A DNA stretch of 64,000 nt from Conus ventricosus (Eukaryota > Mollusca > Gastropoda > Neogastropoda > Conidae). Numbering within the stretch: position 1 is the first letter of the stretch; each line of letters starts with the position of its first letter. Below, piece after piece: positions 12,638 to 20,091 of the stretch. The notes beneath the pieces were generated by a model. The model was not told where the DNA came from, ran no database searches, and was given only the letters and a program-made list of their open reading frames with translations. The DNA lies in assembly GCA_018398815.1 (NCBI GenBank), contig CM031626.1:37006647-37070646 (forward strand), given 5' to 3'. Made by a program: the position numbers and the translations under genes.

Positions 12638-12654
12638 TCCTGGCAGGCTCGCCA
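12638..12654 (-). other. Primer-binding site of retrotransposon B
   Basis: Minus-strand TGGCGAGCCTGCCAGGA, 6 bases from the LTR start at 12661; identical to the site in copy A. Confidence 0.8.
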
Positions 12655-12660
12655 ATAAAT

Positions 12661-14106
<1,446 letters not shown>

Positions 14107-14111
14107 CTGTC
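14107..14111. repeat. Target-site duplication of retrotransposon B, right copy (CTGTC)
   Basis: Direct repeat of 7322-7326 flanking the LTR end. Confidence 0.85.
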
Positions 14112-14350
14112 ACTGACTGTCTGGACAAGACAGGAAGAGAACAGTGCTCGACTCAGAGTGTACTCATATCGTCCATGAATCCTATGAAGTACGAGGGTGA
14201 GGACCTGCCCAACATCATCACAAAGGTTGTTATGCTAGGTGAGGTGCAGAAAGATGCGTGCAACCAAGAAGACATTGGGCAGCAGAAGTATGCAAACTTT
14301 GTTGAGGAATGCATCAACAGGAATGAGGTCAGTATCTGGGCCAGAATGAA

Positions 14351-14355
14351 GAAGG
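14351..14355. repeat. Target-site duplication of Maverick element 1, left copy (GAAGG)
   Basis: GAAGG precedes the element tip AGAGAAC and is repeated after the other tip at 30364-30368. Retroviral-type integrases leave 4-6-bp duplications; Mavericks usually leave 6, so 5 is slightly unusual. Confidence 0.85.
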
Positions 14356-14442
14356 AGAGAACGTAAAAACACCGATTCTGGCTCAACCGGTCTCAACCAG
14401 TTTCGACCGGTTGACTCCAGAATCGGTGTTTTTACGTTCTCT
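14356..14442. repeat. 87-nt terminal palindrome (left tip of element 1)
   Basis: Arms 14356-14381 and 14417-14442 are perfect 26-bp inverted complements. Inside lies a second 10-bp inverted pair (TCAACCGGTC / GACCGGTTGA) around a 12-nt loop. The strand can fold into one long stem with a small bulge. The right tip (30277-30363) has the same layout. Confidence 0.95.
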
Positions 14443-14582
14443 GACAAGTAAGACTTCAACAATGAATTAAAAATGATAATCCATCACACATTCTCTTTCA
14501 ATAACCAAAAAAATAACGATTATCTACAAACAAACATACTGTGTAGGATTATCCGTTTTCAATACTAATTTACTAAACTTTC
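14356..14582. repeat. Left terminal inverted repeat of element 1
   Basis: Matches the reverse complement of 30181-30363. It holds the tip palindrome, then GACAAGTAAGACTTCAA, an extra stretch of about 45 bases absent on the right, then the block matching the ATPase 3' end. Similarity stops near ACTAAACTTT at 14,580. Confidence 0.9.
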
Positions 14583-14583
14583 T

Positions 14584-14674
14584 AGAGAGTAACATAGGGG
14601 GAAAGCAGCAGTGGCTGAACACACCCCATAGAGTAACGTAGGGGAAAAGCAGCAGTCGCTGAACACACCCCATA
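14584..14674. repeat. Two tandem 45-bp repeats beside the left terminal repeat
   Basis: Each unit reads GAGTAAC(A/G)TAGGGG, then AAGCAGCAGT, then CTGAACACACCCCAT. A related block sits at the matching end of element 2 (about 50,535-50,615), so it belongs to the element. It could be a regulatory or replication region; that is inference. Confidence 0.75.
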
Positions 14675-14950
14675 CACAAACGGTGGAGCAGGTAAGCCTT
14701 TAATTGCTAATTGTCGACCTGCCTAAGGACTCCGCACTATCAGAATACTGCAGAGACCCATCATTAGGTCGACACCAGATTACTTAATTTGTGGTGTTGG
14801 GTCTTATGACGTGACCGGACATGACGATCTTGAACTAGCGCCCTCCAACCAGCGCCTCTCAGTTTAGCCATGGCTTCCAATGCAGACGGACGTGTTTGTT
14901 CACAGAGGAATAGTTTCTTGCTATAGGTGATTGTGTTTTATTACAACTGT

Positions 14951-15307
14951 ATGGCGGAGTATCTAAACAAAAGAAAATCAGGCGGGTCCAGTTCTTTACC
15001 TCCTAAGCCAAAGAGAAGTATTGCTTTTGGAAGGTGAGGAGAAAGAAAAAAACAAGAACCTACTATTGATGAACTACACAAGCGCCTTGAAAGCTTGTTA
15101 ATTCAAGACCGAGATTTAGCTGATATATTTGAAAGAGATGTTGTTAACTTTGAAAAGCTTTTAACTTTTGAAGAAATGATTCCATTTCTAAAAAATGGCG
15201 CTGTTTTATTCAAAAAGCTCCAAATGTTCGGTGATAGGTGTACTACATGGCAATCAAGAGCCGCCAAAAACACTAACTCCGCCAATGCTGGTCTTAAGCC
15301 CGGATGA
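14951..15307 (+). pseudogene. Small ORF of element 1 with one in-frame TGA
   Basis: From ATG at 14951 a frame of 118 codons runs to 15307 with a single TGA at 15035. The first part is basic and serine/proline rich (KRKSGGSSSLPPKPKR, which resembles a nuclear localisation signal). The second is helical and acidic (HKRLESLL, DLADIFERDVVNFEKLL, FEEMIPFLKN). I do not recognise it. The frame staying open after the TGA suggests either one recent stop or readthrough. It stands alone between the left terminal repeat and the nested inverted-repeat element. Confidence 0.45.
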
Positions 15308-15465
15308 AAAAGAGGAGAGTTAAACTCTTTGTGAAATTCTTTGTGAAACTCTTTGTGAAATAGGTGAGAGGCATGTGTTGCGGCGAACACTGCTAATACT
15401 ACTGCACCGCTATAATAACCCCGCGTACTAGCAGGCTATTGCCCAGCCTTCGCTGCTGGCCAGGC

Positions 15466-15988
15466 GGTTACAGCGTAACCGTTACTATTTTTAGAAGCCC
15501 GTCACAGTAGTTCAGAAAACTTCCCCACCTTGTGGTGTTTGTGACACAACGGCAAAGCAGACGACACGGAACACGACTCAGGCTGGGCCCTAGACAGGGC
15601 TGGTGTTGTTACTGGCTAATTATAGTGGGTGTAGCACTGTTCGCTAATTACCAAGTAGTCCAAAACCTACAGTAGGAAACAGCCGCGGTTGAGCTAGACT
15701 GCGTGAAATGAATAATAAACAGGCACACATCATAGCCTATAGGCGGGATACACATGACGTGCTTGAGCCTGCGTGGCAGGAGTAATTGAGTTACTTCCAC
15801 AGCGGTAGTTTTCCTAGCCTGGCTGCCAGAAAGCGCCCAACAAACTAGGCCAATCAGCAGAGTCTGCCGATTGACCCACAAAGCCCTGCTAGGGATGGCC
15901 TAACAGCGTGCTGGCCTGCGTGGCAGGGTTTGGACTACTGACGATAGTATGACGGGCTTCTAAAAATAGTAACGGTTACGCTGTAACC
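15466..15988. mobile_element. 523-bp inverted-repeat element (MITE-like) nested in element 1
   Basis: Perfect 39-bp terminal inverted repeats, GGTTACAGCGTAACC... at 15466-15504 and its complement at 15950-15988, around a non-coding interior. No clear target duplication. A decayed relative lies at the matching place in element 2 (about 48,980-49,150), so it was present before the two copies separated. Confidence 0.8.
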
Positions 15989-16187
15989 GGCTGGCAAACA
16001 TTTCTCCTGAAAACCTGCTTCAACACCCTGCACACCTCCTTTTCAGACGGCCGCCGATAAGAACTTTGAAAGAGATCCTGTGATTATTGATTCAGGACTC
16101 TGATAAGTGCTTTTGGCGGCTGTCTACGTCGTTCAAGTGTCAACAACAAAAAGCTCCTTCACTTTCCCACACAAGCACTGTCCCGTC

Positions 16188-16282
16188 TATTGTGTGTGTG
16201 TTTGTTTGTTTGTTGTGTGTGTTTGTTGTTTGTTGTTTGTTTGTTGTTTGTTTGTTGTTTGTTGGTGTTTGTGTGTGTGTGT
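16188..16282. repeat. Degenerate (TG)n/(TTTG)n tract
   Basis: Runs of TGTG, TTTG and TTG units. The pyrimidine-rich 16,285-16,325 follows, and a G-rich counterpart occurs in inverted element 2 at 48,715-48,850. Confidence 0.9.
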
Positions 16283-16326
16283 TTTGTCCCACCCCACCCT
16301 GCCCACCCCCACCCCACGCATGCACA

Positions 16327-16560
16327 CACTCAAGTTACTTCTAAGTTCTTAACTCAAGTCACCCCAAGTCACTTCTAAGCTCTTACTCAAGTCATCCTCA
16401 AGTCATCCTCAAGTCATCCTCAAGTTCTTACTCAAGTCACTTCTAAGTTCTTACTCAAGTCATCCTCAAGTCGTCCCCAAGTCATCCTCAAGTTCTTACT
16501 CAAGTCACCTCAAGATTGTAATTAAGTCATCCTTTAAGTACAACCAAGTTCTTATTTAAG
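16327..16560. repeat. Iteron-like array of 11-12-bp units in element 1
   Basis: About twenty units of the types CTCAAGTCATC and CTCAAGTTCTTA follow one another, with cores (C)AAGT every 11-12 bases, about one helical turn. The array lies between the terminal non-coding part and the gene block and is matched in element 2 (48,540-48,705, reversed). Replication-origin or enhancer roles are possible but unproven. Confidence 0.75.
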
Positions 16561-16593
16561 TTATCTTATAATTATCAAAAAAAACAATACAAT

Positions 16594-16836
16594 CTATGTT
16601 TTTATCTTAAATAGTAGATGTCTAATATAGTACACACACGCTTCAAAAAACGCGTCATTGTCGAGGATGTCTTGCTCAGCGTCCTTGGCGCGAGATTGGT
16701 CAGCATAGATCTTAATGAAGTTCTTACATTGTAAGCAACCGCATTGATTATAATTCTGGTCTATGGAAATGCCTTTTATAGACTCCATGTCTTTATTTAT
16801 TGACTTCATCATTTTAAACAAATAATAATCCGTCAT
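16594..16836 (-). CDS. Small hypothetical protein, 80 aa (element 1)
   Basis: Unrecognised. 80 residues with a CGCLQC motif near residues 32-37, then an acidic, aspartate-rich middle (DQSRAKDAEQDILDNDAFFEA) and a C-terminal helix. The paired cysteines could bind metal or form a disulfide. A decayed homologue sits at 48,300-48,520 in element 2, keeping the DNAFFEACVYYIRHL-like end, so it is a true gene of the element. It is the first gene inward of the iteron array and reads toward it. Confidence 0.65.
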   Translation of the reverse strand: MTDYYLFKMMKSINKDMESIKGISIDQNYNQCGCLQCKNFIKIYADQSRAKDAEQDILDNDAFFEACVYYIRHLLFKIKT

Positions 16837-16920
16837 GATCTATTTTTATCAAAGAAACAAATTTATTTATAATAAATCAAAACCAATCCAGTATGTTAGG
16901 ATTGCAGTATCAATAAAGTA

Positions 16921-17397
16921 TTATTGCATTAGAAATGGATCAAAATGATCTTTTGTTGTTGGTGGTTTTGGCATGCTTTTGTGTTCGGCTTCTGTATTTA
17001 GTGGTGGAGATTGTTTGGACTGCTTTGGTTTTTGGTGTCTTTGTTTATATATTTTATAACCGTAATAACCACCCCCAGCAGCAATGCCGCCAAAAATGAC
17101 GCCTTTAAGAAAATTCCATGAAGACTTTGGAGGTGTTGGCAACCCTGTTGTAGGGCTTGAATCAACTTGTTCAGGTGTTTTTATAGCTGGCATTGAAACA
17201 ACTGGCTGCGGCTCTAGCACTTTTTCATTATGAATTATATTAGGTGCTTGTAATTTAAATTTTTTTTGTTTGTTCCACTCTGCTAATCTTTTTCCTGCTG
17301 CAACACGTCCAGGATGAGGAGGGTTTTTACTGGTCGCTTTCTCCACCGGATTCAATGTTTTCTGATTCTGATTCTGCTGATTTTCTAGCTCGGTCAT
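16921..17397 (-). CDS. Single-pass membrane protein with PGRVAAGKRLAEW motif (element 1)
   Basis: The start is taken at 17397, where ATG follows TTAAA, rather than 5 codons upstream. The protein has a Gln/Asn-rich N-terminus, the motif HPGRVAAGKRLAEWNKQ (residues 28-44), a proline-rich linker and one hydrophobic glycine-rich segment (FLKGVIFGGIAAGGGYYGYK, about residues 96-115), then a basic tail. Proteins with this motif and a transmembrane segment recur in Maverick-type elements as I remember them; their job is not known to me. Upstream lies a partial tandem duplicate of its own beginning. A decayed copy is at 47,750-48,230 in element 2. Confidence 0.75.
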   Translation of the reverse strand: MTELENQQNQNQKTLNPVEKATSKNPPHPGRVAAGKRLAEWNKQKKFKLQAPNIIHNEKVLEPQPVVSMPAIKTPEQVDSSPTTGLPTPPKSSWNFLKGVIFGGIAAGGGYYGYKIYKQRHQKPKQSKQSPPLNTEAEHKSMPKPPTTKDHFDPFLMQ

Positions 17398-17625
17398 TTT
17401 TAAGCGAAACAAAATCTATATGATTAAAAGTAATTAATCCCATGATTGTACTTTTAATTTTCTTTGTTTGTTCCACTTTGCTACTCTTTTTACTGGTTAC
17501 TTTCTCCGCCTGAATCAATGTTTTCTGATTCTGATTCTGCTGATTTTCTGGCTTGGTCATTTTGAAGGGAAATAAAATCTATATGATTAAAAGTAATTAA
17601 TCCCATGATTAATGGCGATAATAAT
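17231..17625. repeat. Tandem duplication covering the start of the membrane-protein gene
   Basis: 17,395-17,450 and 17,559-17,612 repeat each other (start codon region and the AATCCCATGATT block), and 17,265-17,395 repeats as 17,463-17,560 minus about 33 bases. The result is a truncated second start (ATG near 17,560) and an altered tail on the 179-aa gene. Element 2 appears to lack it. Confidence 0.75.
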
Positions 17626-18029
17626 GTTCCAAATCTGTAATATAGATCACAGCTTAGAGACTCTAATGACTTTGTTAAAACTGGATCCTGCGTTAAATCA
17701 TACATAAAGTCTTGTTCAGAATCAATGGGAGCAAATCTACTGACTAGTTTAGTGTACAAACTAAGAACCGTTTGCCCGACGTTTTTCACCATTCTTGATC
17801 CTAGTTGCGCTTCATACCTGTTATGATACTTTACAATGTCTTGTGGCGACATCTGTTGAATCTGTTCTATGCTGAATTCATTTCCGAGGAACTGTTTTGT
17901 TTTTCCACATGCTGCCAAAGAATACAGCCTCTCCTTTTTGGGCATAATAGCTTGGTCATCAACTTCTTCATTTGTAAGTCCAAGACGGTTTAGGCTGCTC
18001 TGTAGCTCTAGCAGATCATCGCTGTTCAT
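17490..18029 (-). CDS. Conserved Maverick-type hypothetical protein, 179 aa
   Basis: Unrecognised function. N-terminal acidic helix (DDLLELQSSLNRLGLTNEE), a middle with SPQDIVKYHNRYEAQLGSRM, VKNVGQTVLSLYTKLVSRFAPI, and a hydrophobic segment CDLYYRFGTLLSPLIMGLITF. The last 35 or so residues come from reading through the tandem duplication and are probably not original. The start at 18029 is only 36 bp from the divergent start at 18066. Conserved in element 2 at 47,280-47,720 with many breaks. My impression that the middle is shared among Mavericks is from memory. Confidence 0.7.
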   Translation of the reverse strand: MNSDDLLELQSSLNRLGLTNEEVDDQAIMPKKERLYSLAACGKTKQFLGNEFSIEQIQQMSPQDIVKYHNRYEAQLGSRMVKNVGQTVLSLYTKLVSRFAPIDSEQDFMYDLTQDPVLTKSLESLSCDLYYRFGTLLSPLIMGLITFNHIDFISLQNDQARKSAESESENIDSGGESNQ

Positions 18030-18065
18030 GTTTTTTATTAATTATAATTATTTTATTTTTTAAAA

Positions 18066-18296
18066 ATGAGCACCGAAAAAACTGTTACCAACCTTGTATA
18101 CCATTCTGCTGTTATTGGAGGCCTAAGTGTAGGATACACAATGCTTGGTAAAAGCCTGTTAAAAATTAAACCAGCAGATCTTGGCAAACTAGACTTTGAA
18201 GACTCAGCAAAACTGATTGCTGTTATTGCAGCTTCATTTGCTACGAAAGATTTTCTAGTTAAGCAAGGAATAATTCCAGACAGTATAAATATGTAA
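18066..18296 (+). CDS. Small two-helix membrane protein, 76 aa
   Basis: Hydrophobic stretches at residues 13-32 (HSAVIGGLSVGYTMLGK) and 49-66 (KLIAVIAASFATKDFLV) flank an acidic link (PADLGKLDFEDS). ATG follows TTTTTTAAAA directly. Starts 36 bp from the divergent 179-aa gene and is followed after 22 bp by the next gene on the same strand. Likely a virion or virus-assembly membrane protein by analogy with other small Maverick proteins, which is inference. Element 2 has a decayed copy at 47,007-47,233. Confidence 0.75.
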   Translation: MSTEKTVTNLVYHSAVIGGLSVGYTMLGKSLLKIKPADLGKLDFEDSAKLIAVIAASFATKDFLVKQGIIPDSINM

Positions 18297-18318
18297 AATA
18301 AAAAATACATTTATAAAA

Positions 18319-18726
18319 ATGGCTTCACTCGTAATGATGATAGGTGGTGCAGTGGTGAATGCGCTTGCTTTTAGCGGAAGTAATTACGCATTTAGTAAAC
18401 TACGGGATGACGGTGAGAGAAAAAGACATAACAAAGCTATGGAGCAACTAGCCGCAGCACAAGATTACTATGAAAAGCAGAGAATTGAGCAGTTAGATTT
18501 TATTAACGACAAACCGAAAAAACAGGGACATGCAGCTTACACATTTAAAGACATTGACCAGGCAATAAAAGAATATTATCTTGTAACAGGCAAACCAATC
18601 GAGACATTGCCCCCACCAAAATTCAGTGACTTTTATCAGCCATCAGAAAAACAAAAGATGCAAGAAATCGCGTTTATTGTCTTTGGTATGACCGTTGTGT
18701 ATTTTGTTGCGCATAATATTGGCTGA
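18319..18726 (+). CDS. Membrane-anchored helical protein, 135 aa
   Basis: N-terminal hydrophobic segment (MASLVMMIGGAVVNALAFSG), a charged helical middle (residues 29-60, GERKRHNKAMEQLAAAQDYYEKQ), then PPPKFSDFYQPSE and a C-terminal transmembrane stretch (residues 116-131). ATG follows TTTATAAAA. It lies 7 bp before integrase, suggesting a shared transcript. This pattern is familiar from other Maverick/adintovirus genomes; function unknown. Decayed copy at 46,577-46,981 in element 2. Confidence 0.75.
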   Translation: MASLVMMIGGAVVNALAFSGSNYAFSKLRDDGERKRHNKAMEQLAAAQDYYEKQRIEQLDFINDKPKKQGHAAYTFKDIDQAIKEYYLVTGKPIETLPPPKFSDFYQPSEKQKMQEIAFIVFGMTVVYFVAHNIG

Positions 18727-18733
18727 ATAAAAA

Positions 18734-19693
18734 ATGAACAAAATCTATTATTCGCCCAAAGGATATTGGAAGGGAATCACGGCAATTAAAAAGCTAAGCC
18801 AAGCAGCGGGAGTCAGCGAACAAACAGCAAAAGAATGGTTATCTAAACAAGCAATCTGGCAAATTTATTTACCTGCACCTAGACGAATACAGAGACCACA
18901 CTTTGTGAATACAATACCGAACGACACCCATCAAATGGACCTTCTATATTTACCCCATGATATGATTAGACGAAAAAGATTTAAGTACGCACTCACAGTA
19001 ATTGACATGGCTTCAAGATACAAAGATGCGGAACCATTAACACAAAAGAGTGCTTCTGCTGTTGCTGTCGCTATACAGCTGATATACCAACGAGGCCCGC
19101 TAACTTATCCTCGCATGATTCAAGTTGATGATGGAAAAGAATTTAAAGGTCAAGTGAATCAATTATTGTTAAAACATAGAGTTACCATTAAAAGAGGCAT
19201 TCCAGGAGTTCACAGATCACAGGCTTTAGTCGAAAACTTTAACAAACAGTTAGCTGAAAGACTTTTTTCCTACCAGTATCACAGAGAGCTTATTGACAAT
19301 TCTCGCAACACAGAATGGGTTAGAAGACTGCCCTCAGTTTTGCGCGCAATGAATAATGAAGAATTTAAATTAACGGGGCTAAAACCAGTAAAAGCAATCA
19401 AAAAACAAACAATGAATGTTGCTGAAGACACCAGTACAACCAGCAAACTATTACCGTTTGGTTTAAAAGTAAGGTACCTTTATTTACCAGGGGAAGCAGA
19501 AGGGGACACTCGCATTAGGGCAACCGATCCAGTTTGGAGTGTTGATCCATATGAAATAAATAGAATTGTAAAAATGAATCCGCCCGTGTATTATTTACGA
19601 GAAACTGACACAACAAAACAACCAGCTCCTCAAAGATCTTTTGTGAAAGAAGAACTGCAGATAACCCCACCAGACACAGTTCCGCTTAATTAA
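18734..19693 (+). CDS. Retroviral-type (DDE, rve) integrase of Maverick element 1
   Basis: 319 aa, fully open. The N-terminal part has a helix-turn-helix-like region (SQAAGVSEQTAKEWLSKQ, residues 22-39). The RNase H-fold core carries the acidic triad: D69 in HQMDLLYL, D132 in QVDDGKEF, and E167 in ALVENFNKQL, a spacing of 34 residues between the last two. The C-terminal region (DPVWSVDPYEINRIVK, residues 262-277) resembles the small beta-barrel or chromo-like tail of Maverick integrases. It would join the terminal repeats to host DNA and leave the 5-bp duplication seen at the ends. ATG follows GAATAAAA, 7 bp after the upstream gene. Best preserved large gene in the element with the ATPase. 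Element 2 holds a broken copy. Confidence 0.95.
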   Translation: MNKIYYSPKGYWKGITAIKKLSQAAGVSEQTAKEWLSKQAIWQIYLPAPRRIQRPHFVNTIPNDTHQMDLLYLPHDMIRRKRFKYALTVIDMASRYKDAEPLTQKSASAVAVAIQLIYQRGPLTYPRMIQVDDGKEFKGQVNQLLLKHRVTIKRGIPGVHRSQALVENFNKQLAERLFSYQYHRELIDNSRNTEWVRRLPSVLRAMNNEEFKLTGLKPVKAIKKQTMNVAEDTSTTSKLLPFGLKVRYLYLPGEAEGDTRIRATDPVWSVDPYEINRIVKMNPPVYYLRETDTTKQPAPQRSFVKEELQITPPDTVPLN

Positions 19694-19719
19694 TTTACGT
19701 AAATATATTTGAGTTTAAA

Positions 19720-20091
19720 ATGGAAGCTCACAACGAAGAAGCCTTACGTATTGAGGCACAGAAGAAAGAATTCTTACATGGAACTAAACCGGAAGCAAGA
19801 ATGATAAATGCAGAGACCTTGGAATTGATGCGGGAATCATTTAATTTGAATTCTGCTATTAGGGCAACATTTGCGAGGACTCATCGGCACATGGCAATGC
19901 ATCCAGATCACCTACAGCCCAAAATCCCAAATTTTGATTATCAAACATGGGATAAAGAATATCTTGAAATAGTAAAAAAAATTCGAGCACATCAAGCAAA
20001 CATGAGAAAAATTTTGGATGAATTGGATATTGATGCGATTGAGCTTATAGATAAACTTCGGGAAAAATATAAACCCCAAGAATGTATATAA
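19720..20091 (+). CDS. Hypothetical protein, 123 aa, private to element 1
   Basis: Unrecognised. Mostly helical and charged: EEALRIEAQKKEFLHGTKPE at the start, THRHMAMHPDHLQPKIPNFD in the middle, and a coiled-coil-like end (ANMRKILDELDIDAIELIDKLREKY). ATG follows GAGTTTAAA. It starts 26 bp after integrase and ends back to back with the polymerase stop. Element 2 lacks it altogether: there the polymerase end runs straight into the integrase end. Codon use looks like its neighbours. It is either an optional accessory gene or was lost in element 2. Confidence 0.65.
   Translation: MEAHNEEALRIEAQKKEFLHGTKPEARMINAETLELMRESFNLNSAIRATFARTHRHMAMHPDHLQPKIPNFDYQTWDKEYLEIVKKIRAHQANMRKILDELDIDAIELIDKLREKYKPQECI

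Larger units (their letters stand above)
14107..14355 (+). pseudogene. CXC-domain multicopy gene, fragment 2 of 3
   Basis: Continues fragment 1 after retrotransposon B and is open from 14,175 to the Maverick insertion: MKYEGEDLPNIITKVVM, then KDACNQEDIGQQKYANFVEE, ending IWARMKK. Removing Maverick element 1 and one 5-bp target copy lets this frame run straight into fragment 3 (MKK then VQLKTWKK). A frame break near 14,165 lies just upstream. Function of the family is unknown to me. Confidence 0.7.

Noticed and set aside
12638..12654. tRNA gene fragment
   Set aside because: Only 17 nt complementary to a tRNA 3' end, placed just inside an LTR; it is a primer-binding site.
16327..16560. CRISPR-like array
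   Set aside because: Units are 11-12 bp and contiguous, with no unique spacers, and the sequence is eukaryotic; it is an iteron-like tandem array.
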